Both the position numbers and the translations under genes were made by a program. A stretch of DNA of 64,000 nucleotides, from NCBI GenBank assembly GCA_031180825.1, contig JAPSLM010000008.1, positions 62,001 to 126,000 of the forward strand. The letters run 5' to 3'. Positions 36,323-45,910 of this stretch are shown piece by piece (the stretch's first letter is position 1; every line of letters begins with the position of its first letter). The DNA comes from Paenibacillus sp. (lineage in GTDB: Bacteria; Bacillota; Bacilli; Paenibacillales; NBRC-103111). The notes beneath the pieces were generated by a model. It made no database searches. It had not been told where the DNA came from and was given only the letters and a program-made list of their open reading frames with translations.

Positions 36323-37687
36323 ATGAACGATATGCAGCAAACCCGCATTCCGTTTCGGCAGCTGCTTGCCTTCTTTATTCCCCTCGGAATGTCGGCAAGC
36401 CTTGTAACGATCTCCCATGTCATCATTAACAGCACGCTGGCGCGCGCAGCCTCTCCCGAAATTGTCATCGCAAGCTACGCCCTGCCGATGAGCATTCTGG
36501 GCATTACCGAGAGGCCGGCGGTCCTGCTGCGGCAGACGTGTTCCGCCTTGGTGCGCGACCGCCTCTCGTTCCGCGCCTTGACGGCGGTCAGCCTTTATGT
36601 TCTCGGGGCCATCTTCCTCATCGGCGCATTGATCAGCTACACCCCCGTCGGACCGTGGGTGTTTTTGCATTTGTTCGGGGTCGACGCAGCGATGGTCGAG
36701 CCGATGGTGGAGGTGTACCGCATCTTGATGTTCGTCAGCGTTTTTTCGGGCATCCGCTGCATGTTTCACGGCATTATTATTTTCAATATGCGGACCAAAT
36801 GGCTGACGATCGGCATGATCATCCGGCTTGCCGGCATGTACGCGCTCTCGCTCTATTTTATTCGGACGGGAGTCACCAGCGGAACGGTCGGCGCGGTCAT
36901 CTTCCTGACCGGCATGGTCATCGAAGCCGCCGTGAGCCTCTGGGAAGGAAGGGCTTTGTTAAAAAAAGAAATTCCGGAGAAACGGCCGGACCATCCGATC
37001 GAGAAGCCTTCGCAGGTGTTCCGGTTCTACCGGCCGCTGCTGTACTCGTCGGTCATTGCGGTCATGTCGGGGCCGGCGATCAACGCCTTTCTCGGAAAAA
37101 CGACGGACCTGAAGCTGGCCATCGCGTCGTTTGCAATCGCCGCCAGCCTCACGAACCTGGTGCAGAGCTTTTTCTCCTACGTGCATCAGATTGTGCTGAA
37201 CTTTTACCGCAAGGATGCGGCCAGCGTGATCCGCTTCACCCTGCTGCTCTCGCTCATTCCGAGCCTGCTGATCGCACTGCTCGCTTATACGCCGGCCGGC
37301 CCGTGGTTCATGCAGCACGTGATGGGCGTTAACGAGCGCTTGATGCAGGCGAGCCTGTCGACGCTCCGCATCTTCATGCTGATGACGCTCGTGTTCCCGT
37401 GGCTCGATTTCGGCAACGGATTGCTTATGCTGCGCAGCCAGACGAAAGTGATGGTCTGGTCTCAAGCTGCAAACGTGTGCGTCACGCTGCTGGTTCTTGC
37501 GCTGTGCGTCGCCCGGACCCCGGGCTGGAACGGCATGATCGGCGCACTGGCTCAATCGCTCGGCGTCGCGGCGGAAGCCGCAGTCGTCTGGGTTGTGCTG
37601 CGCCCGGCTCTGCGGGCGGACGAAGGAATTCCGAGGCCGCTGCCGGCTGCGGATCGAAAAACTAATGAATCGAGTGAAAGCTTATGA
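36323..37687 (+). CDS. MATE/MOP-superfamily exporter-like membrane protein
   Basis: About 454 residues with 12 probable membrane helices. The first motif (LLAFFIPLGMSASLVTISHVIINSTLAR) and the general pattern of two repeated halves fit the MATE/MurJ/ANKH fold, closer to the ANKH-like group than to classic MATE pumps. The ATG follows GAGGGAAG. Its stop overlaps the start of the next gene by four bases (ATGA), so the two transport proteins are translationally coupled. The substrate is unknown. Confidence 0.7.
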   Translation: MNDMQQTRIPFRQLLAFFIPLGMSASLVTISHVIINSTLARAASPEIVIASYALPMSILGITERPAVLLRQTCSALVRDRLSFRALTAVSLYVLGAIFLIGALISYTPVGPWVFLHLFGVDAAMVEPMVEVYRILMFVSVFSGIRCMFHGIIIFNMRTKWLTIGMIIRLAGMYALSLYFIRTGVTSGTVGAVIFLTGMVIEAAVSLWEGRALLKKEIPEKRPDHPIEKPSQVFRFYRPLLYSSVIAVMSGPAINAFLGKTTDLKLAIASFAIAASLTNLVQSFFSYVHQIVLNFYRKDAASVIRFTLLLSLIPSLLIALLAYTPAGPWFMQHVMGVNERLMQASLSTLRIFMLMTLVFPWLDFGNGLLMLRSQTKVMVWSQAANVCVTLLVLALCVARTPGWNGMIGALAQSLGVAAEAAVVWVVLRPALRADEGIPRPLPAADRKTNESSESL

Positions 37688-38874
37688 GTATGTCCAACCC
37701 CTCGCGCAATGAAATGGTCCTGCGCAGCTTTACGTTTACGTATTACATGACGATGGCCGTGATCACGTCATTTTTTCCTTTATATTTCCAATGGAAAGGC
37801 TTTTCCACACTGCAAATCGGACTTTTGTATTCGGTCGGGCCGATGATCGGGATCTTCTCGAATTTGTTTTGGGGCGTGTCCAGCGACAAGATCCGCAGCG
37901 TGAAAAAGATTTTGAACGTCATTTTTATCGGACAGCTGCTGATGGCGGCTTGGACGTTTCATACCGATACGTTCGGGCTTCTGATGGTATTGATGGCCGC
38001 CTTCTTCTTTTTCCAATCGCCGACCACCTCGCTGACCGACAGCTTGATTCTGCTTACCGTAAGCCAAAACGGCAAAAGCTATGCGTCCTTCCGGGTCTGG
38101 GGCTCGATCGGCTTCGCCTTCGCCGCCCTCGTCTTCGGCCAGCTGCTCAAAAGCTACGGCGCCGGTCTGACCGCAGCGCTCTGCCTCGGCACGATTGCCT
38201 GCTCCCTGCTGCTGTCGCTCCTGCTTAGAGATACGCGGGACGCCAACGTGAAAAAGCCGGATTTCTCCGGGCTTCTCCCGATCGTCGGCTCCCGGCCGTT
38301 TCTCGCGTTCCTGCTCACGGTGCTGACGGTGTCCATCGCCCATCGGATGAATGACGGCTTCCTCGCGCTGTTCTTGCAGCGGCTCGGCGGAGACCAATCC
38401 GTCGTCGGCTGGTCGTGGATGGCCTCGGCGCTCAGCGAAATTCCGGTTTTCTTCCTGCTCGGCAAATACGGGCACAAGCTGAAGGAGCTGCCGCTGCTCG
38501 CCTTGTGCTGTCTGGCTTATGCCGTGCGCTTCCTGCTCATGAGCCTGGTGGATAACCCGATCTGGGTGATTGCCATTCAGATGATGCATTCGATCACGTT
38601 CGGGGTGTTTTTATTTACGACCATCCGGTACATTCAGAGCGTGGTTCCCGATCATTTCCGGGCCAGCGGCCAGGCGGTCTTTGCGATTACGTGGTCCGGG
38701 CTGGCCGGGCTGCTCAGCGGCACGATCGGCGGCTGGGTGTTCAACAGCTGGGGCCCGCACGCCGTCTATGCGGTCGGCTCCGCGCTTTCGTTCGTCGCCA
38801 TGCTCGGATTTCTCGTCCTGTACGCCAAAGCGAGGAACGTTTCGGCCGAGACCCGGAAAGATTCGTTGCCATAG
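37684..38874 (+). CDS. MFS transporter, LacY-like (MFS_1_like) family
   Basis: 396 residues with 12 membrane helices. The N-terminal block (LRSFTFTYYMTMAVITSFFPL) and loop 2-3 (SNLFWGVSSDKIRSVKK) match the LacY/phenylpropionate-type MFS group, as does SFRVWGSIGFAFAALVFGQ. It overlaps the MATE-like gene upstream. The pairing may mean that the two handle the same compound, but sequence alone does not say which. Confidence 0.85.
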   Translation: MSMSNPSRNEMVLRSFTFTYYMTMAVITSFFPLYFQWKGFSTLQIGLLYSVGPMIGIFSNLFWGVSSDKIRSVKKILNVIFIGQLLMAAWTFHTDTFGLLMVLMAAFFFFQSPTTSLTDSLILLTVSQNGKSYASFRVWGSIGFAFAALVFGQLLKSYGAGLTAALCLGTIACSLLLSLLLRDTRDANVKKPDFSGLLPIVGSRPFLAFLLTVLTVSIAHRMNDGFLALFLQRLGGDQSVVGWSWMASALSEIPVFFLLGKYGHKLKELPLLALCCLAYAVRFLLMSLVDNPIWVIAIQMMHSITFGVFLFTTIRYIQSVVPDHFRASGQAVFAITWSGLAGLLSGTIGGWVFNSWGPHAVYAVGSALSFVAMLGFLVLYAKARNVSAETRKDSLP

Positions 38875-39039
38875 CTGCAGGATTAGCCGCTTCGGCGAAC
38901 GTCTATTTCCAAAGGGGCGTTCCGGCGGCTTTTTTTGTGCCCTCGACTCTTAAAGTTTTCTTAACTTTTCATCTTTTTCCACTTCTGAATGGACCGGTCG
39001 TCTATACTGGATTAGAAAAATCAACAACGGAGGGGTTAT

Positions 39040-39732
39040 GTGCTTGCGGTAGAACATTTGTCACACAGCTTTCGCAGCGGCAGCGAGAACACGCCTGTCC
39101 TGCACGAAATTAACTTCCGGGTGGACAAAGGGGAAATGGTCGCCCTGCTCGGCAGCTCCGGCTCGGGAAAATCGACGCTGCTGAACCTGATGGCCGGCTT
39201 GATGAAGCCGACGTCCGGGACCATCCTGATCAGCGGACAAGCAATTGAGAAGATGAGCGAAAACCAGCTTGCGGAATTCCGCCGGACACATATCGGCTTT
39301 ATCTTTCAATCGTACGAATTGATTCCGCATTTGACCGTTCGCGAGAACGTCGAGCTGCCGCTTGTCTTTCAAGGGCTGCGCGGCAAGCATCGCCGGGAAA
39401 AAGCGATGTCGCTGCTCGCCAAGGTGGGTCTGGGGGAAAAGACCGAGATGTTCCCCTCGCAGCTGTCCGGCGGGCAGCAGCAGCGGGTCAGTATCGCCCG
39501 CTCGCTCATTACGCAGCCGGCGATCGTGTTTGCGGACGAGCCGACCGGGAACCTCGATACGAAGACGGAGAAAGAAATTATCGATCTGCTGATCGAATTG
39601 AATCAGACGCTAGGCATCACCTTCGTCATCGTTACCCACGAGCTGGAGGTCGCCAAGCGGACCCGGAGAGTCATTCAACTGCGCGACGGGTACCTGGTCG
39701 AAGACGGCGCATGGGCAGGTGACGCAGAATGA
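39040..39732 (+). CDS. MacB/LolD-type ABC transporter ATPase
   Basis: 230 residues, GTG start after CGGAGGGG. Walker A is LGSSGSGKSTLLN, the signature is QLSGGQQQRVSIAR, and Walker B is IVFADEPTGNLD. The Q-loop and H-loop (VIVTHELE) are normal. It overlaps the permease gene by four bases and is the energy unit of a MacB-type exporter with the next two genes. Confidence 0.95.
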   Translation: MLAVEHLSHSFRSGSENTPVLHEINFRVDKGEMVALLGSSGSGKSTLLNLMAGLMKPTSGTILISGQAIEKMSENQLAEFRRTHIGFIFQSYELIPHLTVRENVELPLVFQGLRGKHRREKAMSLLAKVGLGEKTEMFPSQLSGGQQQRVSIARSLITQPAIVFADEPTGNLDTKTEKEIIDLLIELNQTLGITFVIVTHELEVAKRTRRVIQLRDGYLVEDGAWAGDAE

Positions 39733-41120
39733 AGCTGCTCGATTATTTCAAGCTCGGCTGGGATCAGCTCAAACGGCGCGTCGTCGTCACCCTGCTGTGT
39801 ACGATGGGCATTGCCATCGGCTCCGCTTCCATCGTGGTCGCCCTCTCCTTCGGGGAGTCGATCAACCAGTACAGCCGGGCGCAGATGAGCCTATACTTGA
39901 AGTCAGACGAGATTACGGTAACCAGCGGCGGCTACGCCGAAGGTGACGACCCGAACGATCCGAACAGCGCGAAGCCTTACGAGCTGACGAAAGCCAAAAT
40001 CGGGATGATGCGCACGTTCCCGCATATTAAAGCGCTGGCTACATACCGGACATTAAACCAATTCGAATATGAAGTGGACGGCAAAAAAGGCTACATCAAC
40101 CAAATCTTCGCCACCGAGCTGGACACGCTGCCTGCTTTCGGTTATGAACTGCAGCAGGGCGGGCCTTCGGAGCAGGAAAATACGATTATTTTGAGCTACG
40201 GGGCTACGATGGGGCTGTTCGACAGCCAGCTCTCCAAAGCCCGCCAGCGGCAGCTTGGGAGCATGAGCGACCGCGAGGCCCGGGATGCTTGGCGGGAGCA
40301 GCAATATATCGCCTATCCGGTATATCAGAAACAAATCGTCCTGACACCGCAAATTTTCCGCTCGAACGACGTCGGGGAAACGGCGGATATCCAAATTCCC
40401 GTGCGGGTCGTCGGCATCCTCAAGAAGCCGGAGGGCGTTCCCGACGATATGCTGATTCATCAAAAGACGGCGTTCGTATCGCCGGCGCTCGGCAAGCGGC
40501 TTCAGGAAGCGATCATTCAAATGAACGGCGGCAAAGTCAAGGAAGATAAGAATTCCTCGCAGACGGCCGACTATAGCGAGGTCAAAATTAAGGTGGACAG
40601 CAGCGCCCATGTCAGAGAGGTGGAATCGCTGCTCAAGAAGCTGAAGCTCACCGTACAGACCAATCTTCACCGTGAGGAACGCATGCAAAACGAGTTGCTT
40701 ATCGTCCGGCTGATCTTCGGCGGCGCCGGGATCTTTATTTTGTTCGTCGCCTCGATCTCGATCATCGTCGCCATGACGATGTCGACCTATCAGCGCAGAC
40801 GGCAGATCGGCATCATGAAGGTGCTGGGTGCCAACCTCGGCCAGATCCGCAACATGTTTATGGTCGAATCGGCGCTGCTCGGACTGCTCGGAGGCCTGGT
40901 CGGTATTTTGGTGTCGTATTGGGTCATTTGGGGGATCAATATCGCCATCATGCAGTTTGCGCCTTCAAGGCCGGGCTCGCAGACGGAAATTTTATTTATC
41001 AGTCCCTGGATCCTGCCGGTCGGTCTGTTCTTTGCCATCATGACCGGCGTGATGTCCGGTATTTATCCGGCCATCAAAGCGTCGCGCACGGATGCGCTGA
41101 CCGCCATCAAACGAGACTAA
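39729..41120 (+). CDS. MacB-type ABC transporter permease (FtsX family)
   Basis: 463 residues. One N-terminal helix (VVVTLLCTMGIAIGSASIVV), a large extracytoplasmic MacB-like domain (about 40-310), then three C-terminal helices in the FtsX region (LIFGGAGIFILFVASISII, MVESALLGLLGGLVGILV, SGIYPAIKASRTDALTAIK). Such mechanotransmission exporters extrude peptides, antibiotics or lipoproteins. The start overlaps the ATPase stop (ATGA). The adaptor gene follows directly. Confidence 0.92.
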   Translation: MKLLDYFKLGWDQLKRRVVVTLLCTMGIAIGSASIVVALSFGESINQYSRAQMSLYLKSDEITVTSGGYAEGDDPNDPNSAKPYELTKAKIGMMRTFPHIKALATYRTLNQFEYEVDGKKGYINQIFATELDTLPAFGYELQQGGPSEQENTIILSYGATMGLFDSQLSKARQRQLGSMSDREARDAWREQQYIAYPVYQKQIVLTPQIFRSNDVGETADIQIPVRVVGILKKPEGVPDDMLIHQKTAFVSPALGKRLQEAIIQMNGGKVKEDKNSSQTADYSEVKIKVDSSAHVREVESLLKKLKLTVQTNLHREERMQNELLIVRLIFGGAGIFILFVASISIIVAMTMSTYQRRRQIGIMKVLGANLGQIRNMFMVESALLGLLGGLVGILVSYWVIWGINIAIMQFAPSRPGSQTEILFISPWILPVGLFFAIMTGVMSGIYPAIKASRTDALTAIKRD

Positions 41121-41141
41121 ACTTATAGGAGTTATGCAGCT

Positions 41142-42242
41142 ATGAAAAAAAGAAAATGGTTCGCCGCCGTAGGCGCCGTGCTAGTAATCGGCGTAACGGG
41201 GCTGTTATATTGGCATAGCCGGCCGCAGAACGCATCCCGTCCGGCGGTTTCGCAAGCAACGAACGCACTGAAATTCAAAGCCGTCCGGGAGGATTTGACC
41301 AACGTTGTCGAGGTCAAAGGAAAGTCCTCCTATCAGAAGGAAACGTACATAAACGCTCCGTTCGGCGCTTATGTCACGGCATGGTCCGTCAAGGACGGCT
41401 CCCAAGTGGCCAAAGGCGACGTGCTGTTCCGGCTTGACGACACGGAGCTCCGCAACGAAATTGCCCAGCTTCAAGCCAATGCCAAGAAGCAGGAAATGGA
41501 CATACGCTTGAATCAATTTCAGGAAAAGGCGGGCATCGCAGACGTAGAAGCCGAGGGCATTTCTGAAACGGACGCCAAGAAACGCTTTGCCGCGTCGGAA
41601 AGCCGCAAAATGCAAAACGAGATTACGCAGGTTACGCTCGAGCACACCCGTACGCAGCTCGCGGAAAAAACGAAGAAGCTGCAAGCCGCCGGCTTTACGG
41701 CGCCGGAAAACGGCATTTTCCTGTTCGAGGGTACCAAAGAGCCGAAGTCGGTGAAAGATAACGAGCGGATCGGCAAAATCGTCGATCTGACGAAGCTGCA
41801 ATTGATCTGCACGGTCGGCGAATACGACTTGTTCCGCATCAAGGAAGGCATGGATGTCGAGGTGCGCGTCGATGCGCTCAAGGACGTCAAGCTGAAGGGC
41901 AAGGTCGAGCGTCTGTCCAAATTCGCCAAAGCCGGCACCGGCAGCAGCAGCGAGTCCTCAAGCACGACGGCCGCCCAGTTCGAGGTTACGATCTCCCTGG
42001 AGCCGAACGAGCGGCTGATTGCCGGACTCAGCCTGACCGCCTCGATCCAAACGGATAAGAAAGCAGGCGCGCTGGTCGTGCCGACATTAACGATTCAACG
42101 AGACAAAGACGACTACTACGTCATGGCCGAAAATGCTGACGGCAGCCTGGAGAAACGCATTGTCAAAATCGGCCTGGAAACGCCGGAAAAGACGGAAGTG
42201 CTGAGCGGCCTGAACGAAGGCGAGACCGTCGTGCTTCAATAA
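41142..42242 (+). CDS. Membrane-fusion (HlyD/RND-adaptor type) protein
   Basis: 366 residues. An N-terminal helix (FAAVGAVLVIGVTGLLYWH) anchors the protein. A lipoyl/barrel-sandwich half-motif (NAPFGAYVTAWSVKDGSQVAKGD) is interrupted by an about 100-residue alpha-helical hairpin (coiled-coil, Lys/Glu/Gln-rich), followed by a beta-barrel and a C-terminal membrane-proximal domain. These adaptors work with MacB permeases; in Gram-positives they act at the cell wall without an outer membrane. It is the third gene of the exporter operon. Confidence 0.9.
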   Translation: MKKRKWFAAVGAVLVIGVTGLLYWHSRPQNASRPAVSQATNALKFKAVREDLTNVVEVKGKSSYQKETYINAPFGAYVTAWSVKDGSQVAKGDVLFRLDDTELRNEIAQLQANAKKQEMDIRLNQFQEKAGIADVEAEGISETDAKKRFAASESRKMQNEITQVTLEHTRTQLAEKTKKLQAAGFTAPENGIFLFEGTKEPKSVKDNERIGKIVDLTKLQLICTVGEYDLFRIKEGMDVEVRVDALKDVKLKGKVERLSKFAKAGTGSSSESSSTTAAQFEVTISLEPNERLIAGLSLTASIQTDKKAGALVVPTLTIQRDKDDYYVMAENADGSLEKRIVKIGLETPEKTEVLSGLNEGETVVLQ

Positions 42243-42259
42243 TTTCGTATTCCTCTCAC

Positions 42260-42284
42260 CGCACCTTCGGGTGCGTTTTTTTTT
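42260..42284 (+). terminator. Terminator of the MacB-type operon
   Basis: CGCACC TTCG GGTGCG followed by nine T residues. Confidence 0.92.
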
Positions 42285-42366
42285 CATTTTGGCAAGCAAT
42301 TTGCCGAACGAAGCAGTCTGGTCCAGTAAATTAGCGATGAAACCGTTTTTTCAGATTTTTACAGGG

Positions 42367-42395
42367 TGGAACGACGTTCCGATTTCTTGTATAAT
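42367..42395 (+). promoter_or_regulatory. Promoter of the SulP gene with an overlapping palindrome
   Basis: TGGAAC, 17 nt, TATAAT. GGAACGACGTTCC (42368-42380) is a perfect 13-bp palindrome covering the -35 and part of the spacer, where a repressor could sit. Confidence 0.5.
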
Positions 42396-42471
42396 CTAAC
42401 CCATTGACTATCGGCCCCGACTTTTCTGAGAGTGGAAAGTCACATCATCGTAGAATCAGGAGGTACTGACA

Positions 42472-43926
42472 TTGTTTTTGCAAAAATTGAATACGGCTTG
42501 GTTTTCCAACCCGCGCGCGGATATTTTATCCGGCATGACGGTAGCCCTTGCCTTGATTCCCGAGGCCATCGCTTTTTCCATCATTGCCGGAGTGGACCCG
42601 ATGGTCGGCTTATACGCTTCGTTCTGCATGGCCGTCGTTATTTCTTTCACCGGAGGCCGCCCCGCTATGATCTCGGCCGCCACCGGGGCCATGGCTTTGC
42701 TGATGGTCACGCTCGTGAAGGAGCACGGCCTAGACTACTTGTTCGCCGCCACCGTATTGACCGGGATGATCCAATGGCTTATGGGAGCGATGAAGCTCGG
42801 GCGTTTCATTACGTTCGTGCCCCATTCCGTCATGACCGGGTTCGTCAATGCGCTCGCCATCTTGATTTTCATGGCTCAGCTCACGCATTTTACGGGACAA
42901 GGCTGGATCATGTACGGTCTGGTCGCTTTGACGCTTGTAATCATCTACACGCTGCCGCGGCTGACCAAGGCTGTCCCTTCCGCGCTTGCCGCTATTCTCA
43001 TTGTGTCCGTACTGACGATCGGCCTGCATCTGGATGTGAAGACGGTCGGAGATATGGGACAGCTTACGAACGTCCCGCCAGTCTTTCATCTTCCGCAGGT
43101 TCCGCTCACGCTCGAGACACTGCTCATCCTGCTTCCTTATTCGCTGTCCTTGGCTATGGTCGGCATTCTGGAGTCGTTGCTGACGGCAACGATCGTGGAC
43201 GAAATGACGCATACCAAAAGCGATAAAAACCGGGAAGTGCGCGGCCAAGGCTTTGCGAACATCGTGACGGGCTTTTTCGGGGGCATGGCAGGCTGTGCGA
43301 TGATCGGCCAATCCGTCATCAACGTCAAGTCCGGCGGGCGGACCCGACTTTCGACCTTCGTAGCCGGTGTCTTTCTGCTCTTCCTGATTCTTGTGCTCGG
43401 CAATGTCGTCAAGCAAATTCCGATGGCCGCTTTGGTCGGCGTCATGTTCATGGTGTCGCTCGGCACATTTGACTGGAGCTCGCTGAAGCAGCTTCGCACG
43501 ATCCCGAAGACCGATTCGTTCGTGATGATCGTTACGGTTGTCATCGTCGTCGCCACGCATGACTTGTCCAAAGGCGTTTTTGCGGGCGTTCTTCTGAGCG
43601 CTGTCATCTTCGCCTGGAAAATGGCGACCTTGCGGGCAGCCGCAACGCTTCTCCCGGATGGAAGCAAGAAGTATCAGGTATCCGGACAAATGTTTTTCGG
43701 AACGGTGTCCCACTTCATTGAGCAATTCGATTATGCCGGAGACCCCGAGTCCGTTACCGTGGATTTCAGCCAATCTCACCTGTGGGATCATTCGGCCGTA
43801 AACGCCGTGGCGAAGATGATCTCCCGATATGAAATGCACGGCAAGAACGTGACCCTTCAAGGGTTGAACGAAGAAAGCAAACGGCTGGTCGACCGAATCG
43901 GTCTGTCCTTGCCCGGTACCCATTGA
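42472..43926 (+). CDS. SulP-family anion transporter with STAS domain
   Basis: 484 residues, TTG start after TCAGGAGGT. About 11-12 membrane helices begin with [28 protein letters not shown], a SulP consensus. [23 protein letters not shown] is also typical. A STAS-like domain at the C-terminus ([20 protein letters not shown], then [13 protein letters not shown]) regulates transport in this family. The substrate may be sulfate, bicarbonate or another anion; the sequence does not decide. The gene is alone. Confidence 0.9.
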   Translation: MFLQKLNTAWFSNPRADILSGMTVALALIPEAIAFSIIAGVDPMVGLYASFCMAVVISFTGGRPAMISAATGAMALLMVTLVKEHGLDYLFAATVLTGMIQWLMGAMKLGRFITFVPHSVMTGFVNALAILIFMAQLTHFTGQGWIMYGLVALTLVIIYTLPRLTKAVPSALAAILIVSVLTIGLHLDVKTVGDMGQLTNVPPVFHLPQVPLTLETLLILLPYSLSLAMVGILESLLTATIVDEMTHTKSDKNREVRGQGFANIVTGFFGGMAGCAMIGQSVINVKSGGRTRLSTFVAGVFLLFLILVLGNVVKQIPMAALVGVMFMVSLGTFDWSSLKQLRTIPKTDSFVMIVTVVIVVATHDLSKGVFAGVLLSAVIFAWKMATLRAAATLLPDGSKKYQVSGQMFFGTVSHFIEQFDYAGDPESVTVDFSQSHLWDHSAVNAVAKMISRYEMHGKNVTLQGLNEESKRLVDRIGLSLPGTH

Positions 43927-44110
43927 ATCCAGCCCGCTTCTTGTGTCGGATGACGCGAAGCGGGTTTTCTGCAGGAGCCGTTCTCGCGGGAGGCATTCAC
44001 CGGCTCCGCGCCGAAGGTTGTCATTTCCATGCGAGCCCGTTATAATGGAAAAGAGCTTTTAGTACCAAGTCCTAAGAAATACCGCAGTCATGAAGAGAGG
44101 ATGACCCGCA

Positions 44111-44776
44111 ATGACCGATACATCTACCCTGTCCTACCATGAATTCAAAGCGATCGCGCTTGACCGCCGCAGCATCCGTAAATATACGGATCAGCCGGTT
44201 GCCGTCGAAGATATTCGCGAAATCATCGATTGCGCCCGTTACGCCCCAAGCGACACGAACTCCCAAACGTGGGAATTCATTGCCGTCACGAATCGCGACA
44301 AGATTAAAGAAATCGAGCAGATCACTTGGGAGCAGTTGCACCGCAGAGCCTCCGAGGCGGAGCAGCGCGGCTTGTCCAAGGAAGCCCGCTTGCTGACCAA
44401 GTCGTTCGGACCTTACGCTACGGCTTTCTCGGATGCGCCTGTGCTGATCGTCTGCCTCGCGACGCCGTATAATTCCAAGTTCCGCGAGCGTATCTTCGAT
44501 CCCGTTGCGTTGGTCGACGATGCGGTGTGGGCGGAAGAAGGCATCAAGAGCAGCTGCCTCGCCGCGCAAAACCTGATGCTGGCCGCGCATGCCCGCGGGC
44601 TCGGCACATGCCCGATGACCGGCCCGGTGCTGCTCGCCCAAGACCAGCTTCGCGAATATTTGGACATTCGGCCGGAATGCCAGATCAACATGGTGATTGC
44701 CCTCGGGTACCCTTCCGAGCGGCCGGCCCGTCTGCCGCGCAAGGAAATCGACGACATTTTGCGGATCGTCGATTAA
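44111..44776 (+). CDS. Nitroreductase-family FMN oxidoreductase
   Basis: 221 residues. The flavin-binding N-terminal segment is DRRSIRKYTDQPVAVEDI followed by CARYAPSDTNSQTWEFI, then ACAAQNLMLAAHARGLGTC (sequence NLMLAAHARGLGTC), all standard for nitroreductase/NfsA-NfnB-type proteins. It reduces nitro groups, quinones or flavins with NAD(P)H; the natural substrate is unknown. GAGAGGATG is upstream of the ATG. It is monocistronic and convergent with yebC. Confidence 0.9.
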   Translation: MTDTSTLSYHEFKAIALDRRSIRKYTDQPVAVEDIREIIDCARYAPSDTNSQTWEFIAVTNRDKIKEIEQITWEQLHRRASEAEQRGLSKEARLLTKSFGPYATAFSDAPVLIVCLATPYNSKFRERIFDPVALVDDAVWAEEGIKSSCLAAQNLMLAAHARGLGTCPMTGPVLLAQDQLREYLDIRPECQINMVIALGYPSERPARLPRKEIDDILRIVD

Positions 44777-44782
44777 ACGATA

Positions 44783-44826
44783 AAGAACGCCCCGGACCGA
44801 TCGGTATCCGGGGCGTTCTTGTTTTG
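44783..44826. terminator. Bidirectional terminator between the nitroreductase gene and yebC
   Basis: AAGAACGCCCCGGA pairs perfectly with TCCGGGGCGTTCTT (14 bp) and is followed by GTTTTG. Confidence 0.92.
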
Positions 44827-44852
44827 GTTTGTCGGTTAGACCGAGTTTGCCG

Positions 44853-45596
44853 TTAGCTCAGCTTGGCCATTTCATCCTCGTCCATCTCATAGTTGGAGTA
44901 GACGTCCTGCACGTCGTCCAAATCATCGAAGGCGTCCATCATTTTCAGCAGCTTCTCGGCATTCTCGCCCTCTACCTTGATGGTATTTTGGGGAATCCAC
45001 GAAACCGACGCTTCCGCAAACTGCAGACCTTGGGATTCCAGCGTCGTTTTCACCTGCTCGAACTCGTGCGGATGCGTCAAAATTTCGAAGCTTTCTTCAT
45101 CGACGCTGACATCCTCCGCTCCCGCTTCGAGCGCCTGCATCATCAGCTCGTCCTCATCCAGCTCGTGCTCCTCGCGGTCGATCCGCAGGATCCCTTTCTG
45201 ATCGAACATATATGAGACGCAGCCGGACTCGCCCATATTGCCGCCTCTTTTATTGAAAACGGCGCGCACGTCGGCGGCCGACCGGTTCCGGTTGTCCGTC
45301 AGGCACTTGACCATAATCGCAACGCCGCCGGGGCCGTAGCCTTCGTACATAATCTCCTCGTACTCGACGTTGTCTCCGTCGCCGGTCGCTTTCTTGATCG
45401 CACGCTCGATATTATCCTTCGGCATGTTGATCCGCCGCGCCGCTTCAATCGCAACCTTCAGCGTGAAGTTCGCTTCCGGATTCGGGCCGCCCTTGCGGGC
45501 TGCCATGAAAATTTCACGCCCGAGCTTGACGAATTGATTATTTTTGGCTTGGTCCGCCTTGCCTTTGCGGTCTTTAAACAACTTAAACTTAGGCAT
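44853..45596 (-). CDS. yebC: YebC/PmpR-family protein (TACO1-like)
   Basis: 247 residues. FKDRKGKADQAKNNQFVKLGREI and GGPNPEANFTLKVAIEAARRINMPKDN are the canonical N-terminal segments, followed by GYGPGGVAIMVKC and GCVSYMFDQKGIL. Members regulate transcription in several bacteria and help ribosomes through polyproline stretches; the single copy here could do either. The last about 60 residues are acidic (DDLDDVQDVYSNYEMDEDEM). Convergent with the nitroreductase gene. Confidence 0.93.
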   Translation of the reverse strand: MPKFKLFKDRKGKADQAKNNQFVKLGREIFMAARKGGPNPEANFTLKVAIEAARRINMPKDNIERAIKKATGDGDNVEYEEIMYEGYGPGGVAIMVKCLTDNRNRSAADVRAVFNKRGGNMGESGCVSYMFDQKGILRIDREEHELDEDELMMQALEAGAEDVSVDEESFEILTHPHEFEQVKTTLESQGLQFAEASVSWIPQNTIKVEGENAEKLLKMMDAFDDLDDVQDVYSNYEMDEDEMAKLS

Positions 45597-45679
45597 AAGT
45601 AACGCTCCCTACCGTAAAAAGTATCATGTTCTAGTTTACCACCGCTCCCCTGATCCGGTCAAAGCTTGTTCAGGGGTGC

Positions 45680-45721
45680 AAAAAAAGCGGTTCCTGGAAC
45701 GTTGCATTCCAAGAACCGCTT
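45680..45721 (-). terminator. Terminator for a minus-strand transcript from cspA
   Basis: AAGCGGTTC pairs with GAACCGCTT and, after one mismatch, TGGAA pairs with TTCCA. On the minus strand TTTTTTTGC follows. It lies about 190 nt below the cspA stop, so the cspA transcript would have a long 3' region, or a separate RNA ends here. Confidence 0.88.
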
Positions 45722-45770
45722 GTTGGCTTTTCATTTGGCATTGAAACTTAAGCAAACTATCTAACGATGA

Positions 45771-45834
45771 GATGAAACCGCCGCAGCGGAAAGTTTTCTT
45801 GCGAAATCAAGAAGCGAGTTCAAGAAGTTTCATC
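45771..45834. ncRNA. Structured RNA candidate in the cspA 3' region
   Basis: An 8-bp helix (GATGAAAC with GTTTCATC) encloses two hairpins, CCGC-CGCA-GCGG and TTCTTG-CGAAAT-CAAGAA. Together they would form a three-way junction. On the minus strand it lies in the presumed cspA 3' region, about 80 nt below the stop codon and about 50 nt above the terminator. No coding frame is present across it. It may stabilise the mRNA, be a small RNA or be a regulatory target; I do not recognise a family. Confidence 0.4.
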
Positions 45835-45910
45835 GTTTTGATTTCTAGAAGAAAGCTTATATCAAAACCCGTCAACCGATTGTCAACCGGGCATCGCAGT
45901 TAGTTTTGTC

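Noticed and set aside
42368-42380. GGAACGACGTTCC as an SOS/LexA box
   Set aside because: LexA in Bacillales needs GAAC-N4-GTTC; here only three bases separate the arms.
42730-43923. 397-codon minus-strand frame opposite the SulP gene
   Set aside because: Antisense shadow, low complexity, no start signals; the SulP frame has clear family motifs.
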